A stretch of DNA of 64,000 nt from Dactylonectria macrodidyma. Lineage: Eukaryota > Ascomycota > Sordariomycetes > Hypocreales > Nectriaceae. A model generated the notes under the pieces. That model was not told the DNA's origin and searched no databases. It saw nothing but the letters and a program-made list of their open reading frames with translations. The DNA lies in assembly GCA_020744425.1 (NCBI GenBank), contig JAGMUV010000008.1, positions 1,674,001 to 1,738,000 on the forward strand. The letters are read 5' to 3'. Each line of letters begins with the position of its first letter. The first letter of the stretch is position 1. The position numbers and the translations under genes are program-made. Shown here piece by piece: positions 24,066 through 36,208 of this stretch.

Positions 24066-26496
24066 ATGGTGGACGCCATGTCTCATCGCAACGGAGAGAT
24101 GGAGTTGAAGGGAGTCAATCCGAGCACATACGCTTACTCTGAAGTGGTACACTTCATCGAAGCATCGAGTTTATCATTTGAGAATAGGGTCTGACATACT
24201 GCAGAACCTAGGACCGACTCGAACATCAGGCCACAAATATACGGGAGACGAACCTCTTTGGATACCCGAGAACCATCAAGCCCGAAGCCACCACCCAGAT
24301 ACCCGAAGCCCCGAGATACACGGGATTTCTTACTCTCAACTCCCGTATCAAGACTCCTCTGAGAAGGTATATCAAGAACAGGCCAAGCTTCAAGTCGATC
24401 CGGAACCGTATGGGTTTAAAAGACGCCTCCAGGGATGGCTCGGCATCCGGGCCTGGAAAGGAGACGAGCACTCGAAAACCGTCTGCAGCAACAGCAGGTC
24501 CGCGGCCATGCAACACTTTGCGCTTTTCCATTTCCCTTCTATAGCTGTTACCTTGTTCCTGTTTGGTCTGTATATCAGCCATTTCCGCTGGACTCCTCCT
24601 CATCCCACCGGCGACGAGCTGAGCGCTCTGCAGTTCGCGGCAAAGGCGCACGAAACTATGATTCTGGTGTCTCTCGCCGATATTCTGCTCCACCGCGTCC
24701 TCTACGGAGTCCCCGTAGAAGACGGTATCCCCCTCGGCTTCTTGTCTTCCGTCTTTAGCCTGGGAGCTCCGATCCAATATCTGATCAGCTGGGAGTTCTG
24801 GCCGGCGCTGCTCAACCCAACGGCGAACCGGGCGTTCCATCAAGTAACTGGAGCCATGATTGGATTCATCCTCCCCCTCAGCCTCGCGGCCAGCCCCTTC
24901 TCGGCGACGGCCATGATCCCTCGGCAAGCTTGGTGGAACTTCGATGGCAAGCTGATGGATGGGTTCCCGCCTTATACGGCTCCCGTCTATTACATCTCAG
25001 GCGACCCTGCCAAGCTGCAACTCGACTCGGACGACGTGTTCATGGGTGAGAGCATCTTCTGCAACACAGATGTGAATATCACCTGCCAAAAGCCTACGCA
25101 CGAAACCATTGTGCAGAATTTCCTGCCCGTCTTCTGGTACAGCTTCAGCCCCTTCTTGCTCCGCCAAGAGAACATGACCTACTCCGCCACGGCCATCGCG
25201 CGCAAGGACCGGCCCATGTCGCTCTCGATTAAGAGTCAAGAAGGCCCAGTCGTCCTCGCAACATGTCCCATGTCGTTTGTGGCCGACGCCTACGCTCAGA
25301 AGTTCGTCGAGCCGCGCTTCACCAGAGGGAATGCTGATACGGACAAGCTGCTCATCAAATCTTAGCAGGAGACTTCGTCCGGTACGAAGAAATGGAAACA
25401 GCCTCTCATAGCTGGCCACTGCAACAGGACGTGGGCGCACAACACTACGGCCACGTTTGAGTTCAATGGGGGTTTCTTGGACGACACACTCTTTAGTCTT
25501 GGCCTCGAAAACGAACCTGCGCTAGAGAACATGACCAAGGGCACTGAGCCCGGCATCCGGGCGGCTGTAATACTTGATATTAAGAACAAGACCATTAGCG
25601 ACTCCATCAGCACTGCCATCATGTTCGGCAACCGCGTGGCCAGCGAGGGAGCTGATCTCGAAGGCTTTGAGACCAACGACACGACCGTACTCGGGCTTGG
25701 GCTCTGCCTCGTCTCAGCTCGTTGGGTCGAGGCCGAAAACTGGATCCTCCGTGAGGATTCTGTTGCCATCATGAGTGACCTGGTATTCCCTAACACAGAA
25801 TATTTGGACTATCTACGGGACACGGCGACCGAGCAAGAAGTCATTAAAATGACGTCTGGGTGGTTAAAGGCTGTCAGTCGTATCGTGGCCAGCAACGAGA
25901 ATATGGAATATATCTCGGTGAACCAGGCCGCCTCACAGCTATGCAGCAGCTCCGTTAACGGGTTCGCCTACACGTGTCTAGCAATGGCGCTCGGCGCGCA
26001 TCTCACAGATGCCCTTGCCCAACCTCTCAGACTGCGCTCGTATGAGCAAAACAACGCCAGCGACCCGTACCCGAGCGCCAACGACACCATCATCAAGACA
26101 ACGCACTGGAAGTTCACATATACGTACGAGCTGGCGGACAGCTTCGCCATCCCGCTCGCGCTGTCGGTGTTGCTGCTGCACGTCTGCATCGCCGTGGTCC
26201 ACATGGCTACTATCCTCCTCTCGCCGAACCCGTGGCACGGGTCGAGCTGGGGCAGCTTCGGACAGATGCTAGTGCTGGCGCTGCGCTCGCGGGTCGACGG
26301 CTTGGACAACGCTGGCGGAGGCGTCTCGAGCTCGCAGACGTGGGAGAAGACGACAACGGTGAGAGACGTGGGCCAGGGACAGTTGCAGATGATGGTTCAG
26401 AAGAGAGAGAGAGACGATGTTATCCAAGACAGAACGGGCGAGTCTGTTGGAGACCCGCAACCACGGCGTGTTCAGACTGGTATGAGGTATAGTTAG
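24066..26496 (+). pseudogene. Multi-pass membrane protein, frame broken by an in-frame TAG
   Basis: Exon 1 is 24066-24146 (27 codons from ATG). A 58-nt intron (GTACAC...CTGAC...GCAG) leads to exon 2, 24205-26496. The reading is continuous except for TAG at 25363-25365 (codon 414), so 789 residues would result without it. Hydrophobic segments lie near SIAVTLFLFGLYISHF, the following MILVSLADILL, GFLSSVFSLGAPIQYLI and MIGFILPLSLAAS. There is one more near the C-terminus (FAIPLALSVLLLHVCIAVVHMATILL). The long middle segment has many N-glycosylation sequons (NIT, NMT, NTT, NKT) and is probably extracellular. Both halves keep coding character with no further stops. Explanations are a recent CAG-to-TAG mutation, stop readthrough, a 60-nt phase-0 intron with a weak donor (GTCGAG at 25306, TAG acceptor ending 25365), or a sequence error. 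The family is not characterised. Confidence 0.6.
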
Positions 26497-27365
26497 AGAC
26501 TGTGCCGTAAACATGCACCCAAGCACGAAATAGCAAGTTACTCCATGACTACTTCACGATAACCTCTCAGTTTTCTCACTACAGCTCCGCCAGTCGCAGA
26601 TTTTATGAGTTCTCACTCATCAACACAAAGATGCGGCTTGGCTTCGGCGTTATAAATAGCAGGCGGGAGCACAATAAGCTTAAGCTAGCAGAATCTTGAC
26701 AATGCTAAGCTTTTTGAACAATGGGAATCTAATAATATTACAAACAACGGAACTCAAAGAACAGATCCACCAATTCTATTTCAACCTCAGCGTTGAGATG
26801 CTCGCAGGATGCCTCGGTGCGCCGCCTATGCATCCACTCTCAAGGGACAGACCTAGTTAAGTCTTGAGTTGAAGCTTGTTGTCTCACTTAGCAGGAATTG
26901 GAATTTATTTTTACGACTGGGCTGAAACAGGCTCAAGGCGGGAATGGTTGAAAGAGTTGAAGGAATTGAGATGAGTCCAGGGTAGGGATACGGAAATAGA
27001 TGTATGTGTCAAGTGCCAAGCATGTTGTTCCGGGATCTCCTCACGTCCCCCACTCAAGAATTGATAGCCGAATTGTGTTACAGGATAGATGCAACTCCAT
27101 ATTTCTTAGGCTACGGGTCAGCAAGCATCGCACTTTAAGACATCTTTCGAACTATATCATCAATGGATCTCGCAGAGTAAAAAAAGCCGCATGGTTGGGG
27201 GCTGAAAGCCATCGCCGTCACCCTGCAAGCACATCAGACCATACAGAGATTCCAGCAGCGTGGTGTTGTCAAGACCTCAATTAGAATTTGATCTGCTTTC
27301 GGAAAGCCACTGAGAATGGATGGACTTCATGTTTTCCAACCATGAACGACCTCTCTAGTCCTCCC

Positions 27366-27387
27366 TTTTTTTTTTTTTTTTTTTTTT
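27366..27387 (+). repeat. T22 homopolymer
   Basis: Twenty-two consecutive T. It could be the A-tail of an old reverse-strand retroposed sequence, but no element body was recognised on either side. Confidence 0.9.
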
Positions 27388-30036
27388 ACTTTTCTGCCCG
27401 AGAAGCCCGAGCCCAAATGGACGGAACCCCTCACGCTCGCTGGTGAGGTTGGAAAAGCTGTAAGCCCGTCGATGTGACAAGCCTCATCAGGGGGGGTCGG
27501 CCGACGACCAGGGGCCAATATCCCCTCTCTGCATCTCATGCATAGATGCTTCCACACCGGCGACGCCGAAGGAGAACAAAAAGGGTGTGATGATTAATGA
27601 GGAGAGAAAAAAAATAGGCGGACATGGCTCGGTGACTGATCCCACCACTCGGCCGGTGATCCGTGGGTTCCCATCTCAGATCGCATCCTTCGCATAACGA
27701 TGGCCTGCATCCGCGAGAGGTTTTTCCTCCCCCGCAACGCAACCTCAATCCATCTGTGACTTTCTGCGACAGAGCGACGGGCCAATAGCGAGGGCGAAGA
27801 GGCGACGGCGTTGTCCATTTGCTGCACGGCGACGAATGGGCGACGGGCGCTGTCTCCATTCCAATTGGACCCCGCCTCAATCCTCATGCCATTGCCTGGG
27901 TGATATCGAAGCGGGATGCTGTTTCTGGCATGGCTTCATGCAACCAGCGCCGGTGAAGAGAGAGAGTTGGGGGCTCTGCATCCCAAGTTTAGACTCAGGC
28001 AGTGCAGGAATGGGAGGGGGCGAAGATGAATGAATGTTTCACAATTTTTTCGAGGCCTCAATTGGATGGATGGATCATGGCAGAAGGATTAGGCATGTCG
28101 ATGAAAGGGGTTGTGGTGGTTGTGGGTGGGATTCGTCGTGTGGCAACCATGAGGGAGATGGAGTGTGCGCCTCAAATGCTCCATTCCTAGCAGTTAGTGT
28201 GCGTGTACTTCGTAATGGCCTCCGTGAACCCTCAAAATACGCGCGAATACATGGAACAATTACGGTGAACGGACGGATAAGGACTAAGTTGAGTAGCCCG
28301 TAGGTTGAGTACGTAGCTCATGGGCTGGGGTATCGGCCTTGACGCTTAATTCCTCCGCACTATGAATCGTAGTCTTCGCTCGGTCAGTCTTGGACTGTGC
28401 TCTAAAACTGACGGACAGCCATCGAAGACTTGCGGCCGCCAGCCGTAGCGAGTCTCTAGGGAAACATGGATGGAAAACAAGGCTGGCTTGGTCATTATTA
28501 GTCTCCGATGGCCCCGTCTCCGAACACCCAGTCAGTCTCTGAGCACCTAGTCACCCCCGCCGTCACCTTCATTTGTCTTGGCTTCAATGCTTGAGATTTG
28601 CTGATCACATCTCATATATTTCCCTCGGCGTGATATCACTCTCACGTCTCCCCCGCTGCCGAAGCAGGCTAAGGCGATCTGCGTCCATCACCAACACCCA
28701 TGCCGTGACAGTGACGATGGTGATGCTAGTTGGAAGGCCCCTGTTCAATGGACCAAACTCCACTGGGTTCGCGCAACTCCATCACAAGTAACCCTCCCAA
28801 CCTGTCACCCACGTTGGACATGTGCACATAACGATTGTGGTAGCCAGGTACAATAGACCTATATGTTGTTGGTATGTATCGTGGGGTTGCTGACGCACAT
28901 TCCAGTTCGGATTCGCCTCATACCAATGCGATTGGCCGTATCGGCCACGACGGGCGCGGGGATGCGGCGATGGAGGTTGCAGCTTTGCAAACGATACGAC
29001 TCCATTCGCATCCGCATATTGAGGGCACTCCTCCCGAGGTCAGGGACCCTTTTGGCCATGCCCCTCGTTGGGCACTCTCGAGACCTCCATCGCCACTACA
29101 GGGCCAGCCGCGTCCTTTTCTTTCGAGATTGACATGGATCGAGCTGACAGGGGTGAAGCTCGTCCTCTCACCCTAGCCCGCTAGTGCTGGGCTCATCACG
29201 TAGCTGAGATCTTGGCCCGTTTGCCTCACTCGGCGCTCAGCTCCTTCGAGTTTCTGATGAGATGTGCATCACTGCAACCACTTGAGAGGATTTCGCCACG
29301 GGGGCCGCCTGAGAGGCCGAGCTATCATATGGCGAAAAAGGTTCGTGGAGATTAATTAAATCTGAGGGGTAATTAATGAATTGCCACATCAGCACTCAGT
29401 CGCTATGAGCCTGTAACAGAGCGAGGAGGAGATGTGAGAGGAGCAGCCAACCCCGTGGAAGGTCAATGGAAGACTTGGCGGGATGGAGTCGCATCGAATA
29501 TCTCATCTTCGGCTTGCCCTATCGTAGATACAAATATTCCTCTCATCAGCATCAAATCTTACTAGGATGTGTTGTCCAGTGCGTGCTGTCCAGTGTCCAG
29601 TGTCCAGTGTGGTGCGTGAAATTCGATGACATGGCGAGCTCAAGGGCCGGCATGCCCCGATCAGACCATCCAGCGTCCGAATAGACGGACCAAAGCTCAC
29701 CGCATACCGCATTAAAACACCACACACGACCGGGCAAGTGGCTGCGGAGTTTCTATCACGGGGTTGTTTTCTCCTTCGAGCCTTCAAGCTTACCATTGTA
29801 GCGTTACACTCAGAGATGGATGCGCGCCTGGCGCAAGCGATTCGGCCGTTCTCCACCTGGCCGCAGTTTGCTGATAAGATGCGATGGCGTTCCAGCATCA
29901 TTCATCACCAGCAGCACGCCGTCCAGCTTGGCCGCGGTTTGGGCCGCAGGTGATTGATTATCCCAATAGCCAAGAGGCGCTCCACCAGGATAGCCCACAG
30001 CCGGATTGACATCCGCTGCGTACTAAATGTAAGTGT

Positions 30037-30082
30037 CTGATACTGTATGTAGGTACTGCCTGATACCGTATGTAGGTACCTA
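30037..30082 (+). repeat. 23-nt direct duplication ending in a GTAGGTACCTAC palindrome
   Basis: Two adjacent copies of CTGATAC(T/C)GTATGTAGGTAC plus three divergent bases. The second copy continues into the palindrome GTAGGTACCTAC (30072-30083). Confidence 0.7.
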
Positions 30083-31094
30083 CAGTCCTGCGCTGTACAT
30101 ACATAGCGCCTTGTACATATCTGGTCGGCTTTGCAACGACCAACATGCTTCACCATGTGGGGTGATCAGGTCACGGGTCGGGACTCTATCGTGGGTGGGT
30201 GAAGCCGACCTAACGGCGGAGTTCCAGTTGGTGACAATGTGCGAAGGATCGGGCCCGCGTGGGGCAGCAGTTACGAGACGCGAGGCAAGGGAGATCAGAG
30301 CATTAGAGGCCCGGAGTTTGTTGAGAGAGAGGAGAGGCTCCACGGGCAGGGGTTTGTTTCTGTGCGCTCAGACATCTGCAAGCTCTTGCAACCTCAAACC
30401 AGCGCCGCTGCGAGGCTGCCGCGAGGCTGGTGGTGAGGGCCCATGGGCCGCGGGGTATTAGGCCTCACCCAAGGCGTTGGAGAAGTAGCATCCCGACGAA
30501 GAATGCATAATGCTGAACCTAGAATCCCTGGTACTTTCTGTGACGGAGACGGCTCTGGCCTGGCTGTTTAGGATGCTGCGCAGTTGCAGAGGCGCGCTTC
30601 ATATGTCTTGTGAATGCAGCCGCTCTCCGCTTTGGGATTTTGCGGAGAAGTCCCCTGATGTAGTCCATGCACTCAACAAGCACTGATCATCAATGACCTC
30701 TTGTATGTAAGAGAGAACCCATCCTGCATGTAGTGGCTGAGAACAAGGCCAAGCGAGCCTATGTAGTTGCGTTACTGTACCGAGCGCACAGGAGCCCCCA
30801 TGTTAGTCTGTTCCGTTCATGCCCGCTTTGTCGGGCTTCGAGATTGCCGGCCGGCGGGAAGCACGGCAGGATTTACTGCCACGAAGCCCAAGGCACACCG
30901 ACTGGATGCTGCCTGCCTCAAAAAGACAACGTAAACGCGGGATCTGGGAGTGAGGCGAGAGCGTTAATTAGTGAGAAACGCACGCGCGGTGAAGGGTGGG
31001 CCTCTGAGGCCGTCGTGGCGTAGTCGAGCGGTCGGGCAGCACGGCGCTTGTTGGATCGATCGGGGGAGAGGCGCGGGAGTGATTGACATACGGA

Positions 31095-31142
31095 TACTAC
31101 CTAACTTCCTACAGTACGGAGTACACTGTAGTTAGGTAGGTA
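31095..31142. repeat. Imperfect inverted repeat centred on TACGGAGTA
   Basis: The left arm TACTACCTAACTTCCTACAG pairs with the right arm CTGTAGTTAGGTAGGTA around a GTACGGAGTAC centre, giving a hairpin of about 48 bp. It combines the two short palindromes that recur elsewhere in the window. Confidence 0.65.
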
Positions 31143-34100
31143 ACTCATGGAGAACAGGCACAACAGAGCGGCAAAGCCTGACTTACTGGGGGCGGCTCAC
31201 TAACCATGGGTTGGATGTGTAAGCCATGCCGCCCGCCTTGGCCTCTTGCGCTGAGACGCGGCTTGCTTGCCATGAAGCTCAATGTTTGGTCCATGCATGC
31301 GCATGTACGAAGAGCATCCGGCATTGGGATTTGGGGGTCTGTTCGACGAGGCCAAAAAATTGGCCGGAGCCAAGATCAAACTAGGGCAGGCTGGGTTCGG
31401 ACTTCAAAGCGGAGTCCCCGATGACAGTCGGTGACTCTTCGCATCATCTGCGTGCCACGAGGCTGAGAAAAAATTCCATAATCTCGACAAGTGCACGGCT
31501 TAGTTTCCATGGCATGCTGAGGGCTTGAGGCCGTTGAGTGGAGATTCAGGGACCCTGGGCTCTATGGTCGATCTCATGGCGGACGACTGACCATCCGGCC
31601 GAAGCCCTTGCCCATGCGAATCCTTGACCCATGCCACAACGGAACAAGACATGAGGGGCTGAAAGAAACGGCGCGGGTTTAGCAATGGCCCAGAAACAAT
31701 GAGGATTGTGATTGAGGATACATGCTGGAGAGGTGAAGAACTTGGCGGAGATGATATCGAAATGACGTGAAAGGTGGTGTGGTGTAATGGTGGTTGTGTA
31801 GTACAAACAGCAACCCTGACGGCGGGCTACCAGGAAAAAAGCAACCACAGATCGTGTCTCGTGCGCATGTGGAATAGCTTACCCTCCTCTCCATACTAAA
31901 GCCACAGACAAGAAGAGACAAAAGAAGGTGAGGTCCACCATTCATGCGTCGATGCTGACCCATGAAGTGGTGGAGACACCCCTCGAGGCCGAAAACGCAG
32001 CCATTGATTTGAGGTCGCACAGCCAGGAACAGACGATCGACAGTGGCGAGCACGGCAGCATTTTAGTTGATGGTGATGCGGCGGGCTAAGGAAAAGACTT
32101 TCAGACTACTGAGACGGAAGGGGCCGTAACGGAAGTGAGAATTGATGCTGTCAAATGAAATCACATCAGATCACAGCCCACGAAAAGTTACAGATGAAGA
32201 AAGAAATTGAGCGATTGGCAGGGATGATGTTGGAGATGTCGACAAGGTTGAGGTGAGAGGGTGGTGATGGTGGAGCCAAGTGAGGACCCTGTAGCACACA
32301 ATTGGGAGGGATGTTATTAACTCACAATGGACAACGGCTGGGCAATGGCTGGAGGGCCGCTGAAGCATATTGGCTCACAAAGGAGAATTGGACTTGGATG
32401 TCTTCGAGCTCTTTGTTTTGGAGATGGAGATGGGCATGAACAAGGACAGGGGCCGTTTACACCGTGGAAGGGACGGACCACTGGAAGGGACAGGGTTCAT
32501 GGCCCGTTTTAGCGGCCGGGACGCAGAGCGATTAGATCCCTGTCAGGGAAGGTGATCGGGGCGCCCATTGGGCAGCAGCGAGCAAGAGCTTGCAACTAGC
32601 GCAGCCAATGGAGAGCCGCAACACACATGCAGCACACTTGGGCGCTTCGACGACGACGTCGATTGCACGTTGGCGATGGCGCGCCCCGCCCCCGTGCCCC
32701 CAGCCCCAACCACATGCTTTACAACCTGGGGGCCAGTAGAGAGCCGGAATAGAAACCGACGTAATCCTTGAGGGGGGGTGTTGGGGGGTGTTCTTTAGAG
32801 CTGTGAGTGAGAGTCGCATGTCGTTTTTTATCAATTTTTTTTTTTAAATCCTGTTATGAGCGAGTGAGGTGGGTTTGATGGGTTTAGGAGACCAGGGTTG
32901 ACCAGCTTGACGAGTTTGACCAGCTTGAGATACACCTGGGGCTTGGCATGCTCAAAACGGGATGCCAGGGGTCCAACGCCCACAAATGCCAGATAGAAGG
33001 GAGGGTGGATGATGGAGGGTGTCATCGTGTCGTCGCTGGTTGTCGTGTCAGGCCAGCGGGCAGCCAGCAACCAAGTGCATCGCATTTGCTGCTCTCCCAG
33101 CGCATCTTGCGTTGAAAGGACAGGTCTTGCTGGCCTAATTACTGCACATACGGCAGACGGAACCACTGCCAGAGAGGGACCGCCCGACGACCTCCCCACA
33201 CAATATCAACATCCCGTACACCGGCACTCATCACTGCTACGCACACCTACAGGCACCTACAGAGGCCACACGCACAGAAGCAGGGGGGCACTCACACACA
33301 CATCCGCCTGTAAGGTACCGGTCAGCCCCTCCACTTGAATGGCCACCGGGATGGCATAGCATCCATTAGAACCTGCCGTGTCGCTCGAACCTTGACCTGC
33401 AACGGCGTCACGACAGAGGCTTGTATGTAACATAGTATGTACCTTCGTATGTGCGTATGCTGTTGTCTGGATGTCGTACCAAGCCCGACCCCGCATAGCT
33501 CACCCGCTTTCCGAGCACAGAGCAAAACAGGGGCTCTAGGGCTCTAGGCCGACAGGGGGTACCAAGATGGAAAGTCGGAGAAGAAGGCAATGAAAATCAA
33601 AATGTATTGAATCAACAAATCAACCCTCTGGCACGAATCCGAAGACGAACTGCGAATACACCGCCGATGAGTCGACGGCAATGGAGCGGTGGGAGATTCA
33701 ACCAATTCGTGGCCAAAGCGAGACGCAATTGATAGTGATAGACCCGCTCCGACTCCAGTCATCGAGTCGAGTCCCTTGGAGAAAGGAGATTCGCAGGGTC
33801 TCCAAAGCGCGCAATTCCACCAGGGCCACTCGGCCCAGCGAGTCAACTTGCGTTTGACGCACCATTCCGCCAGAGCTTCGGCAGAGCTCGCGGGCACGCG
33901 GGCATCCCACGAGGCTAAAAGTAAGGCAGGGGGAAGAAGCATTGGTGCAGACCTTTGGTTGTTAGACGTTGAGCCCGTTGGCACGAGCGGGAAGTCTGAG
34001 CCTGTTGTTGCGTTGCTCGCCTTGGCCTTGCTCTGCAGCTTGCATTGCGCCTTGCTGCGTGATGCTGGGGCTCGTTCAGTGCTGGTTGCTTGTTGGTTGA

Positions 34101-36208
34101 TGCTTGATGGTCCACCTCGCCATGATCCGCCGGCTTCCGATCCACAGTCCACGACTCCAAAACCCCCCAGAGGGAGCCCGCAACCGCCCGGCAGTCGTTC
34201 ATCGCCACCTATTCACACCTAGCCAGGCGCCGGCCAGGTACCAACCCAACGCCTAACCGCTCTTTTCCGCTTCGCCTTCACAGCCCCGAGACCTCGTCGC
34301 AAGGCTCGTCGTCGGGATGAGCAAGAAGCCGAGAGGGAAACCGGTCATCCATAATCCAACATCCAGTTTTAGGGCGGGGGATCCCTGGGGGTCCTTGCAG
34401 GTTTTCCCATTGCAAGCCGCCGCCGCAGCTGCTCGTCTTTTGACCGTCGACTCCACCGATCAGTGAGCGACTGGCCCCGGGCCGCCCAGATGCGCCCATC
34501 CTATACCATCATCCATGATGCGCCATGCGCCATGCGCCCGCCATTTCCAATCGCATCGCCCAAAGCACCTAAAGACATCCGGAGCACCTCGAGCACTAGG
34601 TACGGAATAGTAGTAAACCGCCTACCTACAGGCTACCGCAGCGCACGCACGCACCCTAGGCCCCCCGGGCAACTTGAGCTCGTCCCGTATCCGCTGATCC
34701 ATCATCCATGGATCCCAACGTTCGCAGGGCTCTAATTTTATATGGCCCCCCCCCCGGCCACCACTGACATGCCAGGACGCCACCTTGTAGGCGCCATCTC
34801 TGACTCTGGTCGTGAAAGGCCCTTGAAGCCCCATGAGATGCCCCATGAAGCCCCCCCCCCATGGATGGTCCATCCATGGCCATCACACACGCACTTCTCG
34901 CAGCACCGCACCCACACTGCTCGCCTGCTCCCCTCTCTCACACCCGCAGGGGACAAGCCTCTTGCGCGGTTGCGTCTCTCAAAACCACACCAACCTGCTC
35001 TTTTTCTTCTCCATTTCCCTCTTGGGCTTTCTTCCTATTCCCTCGCCTCTTCTCCCGTTCCTGGTCTTCTTGTGACTTGTGTGCGTGTGTCTCCGCTTTC
35101 TGTCACCTCATCACATACATAGACACAACCAACATCGCCAACCCATAACCCATAACCCATAACCCTTCCCCCCAAGCCCCCAAGCTCCTTCACCAACAGC
35201 TCTTTTTGAAAAGCTCGCTTGTTGTAGCTGTTTTTCCATATTTTCCCCAGCTCGACTGATATCAAACTGCACACGCCCCCTCCTCTCTTAAACGCCTCTC
35301 CTGCATCCTGCTGCTGTTGCTTGCTTTTAGCAGCGATTCCTCGTGTGCTCCCAACAGCCCTTGCCTCGTCTACCGAGTTCACACGTTCTCACCTCTCACC
35401 TCTCACACACCACCCTTTCTCGAGTCCTTCTTGAGATCCAAGCTACTACTGCAAGTCAAGCGCCGGGTCACACCCCTCTCCCAGCTTGCCCACTTCGCAC
35501 ACTCTCCCCATTCGGTTGTCGTCCGACCCCGGGCAATCACCATCAAAAGGTAGGCGGCTGCGTCCTTCCTTCCCTGCCAGTCTTGCGCCTATAGCGTCTT
35601 GTTGCTTGCAAGCAAAACCACCGCCTCGCCCCATCTCCACCCGCTGCTGTCATCTCTCCTGGACTCCTTCGTCTCTATTTTTACCTCTACATACCTACCT
35701 ACATCCCTCCTCGTGCCGTGGTCTCTGCTTCGGAACTCTCCTTCTCACCGCAATCTAGGCTTCCATCTCATCCTCCACGCTGCGACCGAGACATACAGCT
35801 CCCGCCGAGTCCCGTATACTGTCCAACCTCACCATCCCGGCCGCCACCCGGTCCGCCGTATTGCCTGCCGTGACGACAGAACGAGCATCGCTGTGCTGAA
35901 ATCCAGCTTTACGAGACGCACCCCGGAGTCACTGTCCGGATACGGGCCGCAGTGCTTTCCGAGTAATGTTCAACCGCCCCAGCGTGTAGCTTCCCGCCAG
36001 TTATTGCTCCGAGAGAGAGAGACGAAATCCCCCGCCAGAGGGGGATATCCCTCGTTGACACTGCATTGGAACTGTATGTGCACTGTTCCACGACGGCTGC
36101 CCAGGCCCCTGCGGAGGCTCCCGAACAGTCGTCGTTTCTGCCGCCACCCGGTCGGCTAACCAGAGTCTTTGGACGCAGATCGAGAACCGAAAAGGATATA
36201 AGGCGAAC

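Larger units (their letters stand above)
26497..36208. other. 9.7-kb gene-poor region and leader of the WD40 gene
   Basis: No gene supported on either strand. It contains a T22 run (27366-27387), GTCCAGT tandem copies (29573-29611), a 23-nt direct duplication (30037-30082), an imperfect hairpin (31095-31142) and a short CCCATAA repeat (35142-35165). The sequence becomes strongly pyrimidine-rich from about 34.9 kb to 35.5 kb, typical of a promoter and 5' leader. A leader intron is plausible from GTAGGC at 35550 to CGCAG ending 36178, with GCTAACC as branch site. It would remove several upstream ATGs before the WD40 start. Confidence 0.5.

Noticed and set aside
28874..29173. 100-codon frame with a protein-like middle section
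   Set aside because: No recognisable motif, no supporting splice sites and no neighbouring exons.
35142..35165. CCCATAACCCATAACCCATAACCC as interstitial telomere
   Set aside because: The unit is the heptamer CCCATAA, not CCCTAA; just over three units in a CT-rich leader are better read as simple repeat.
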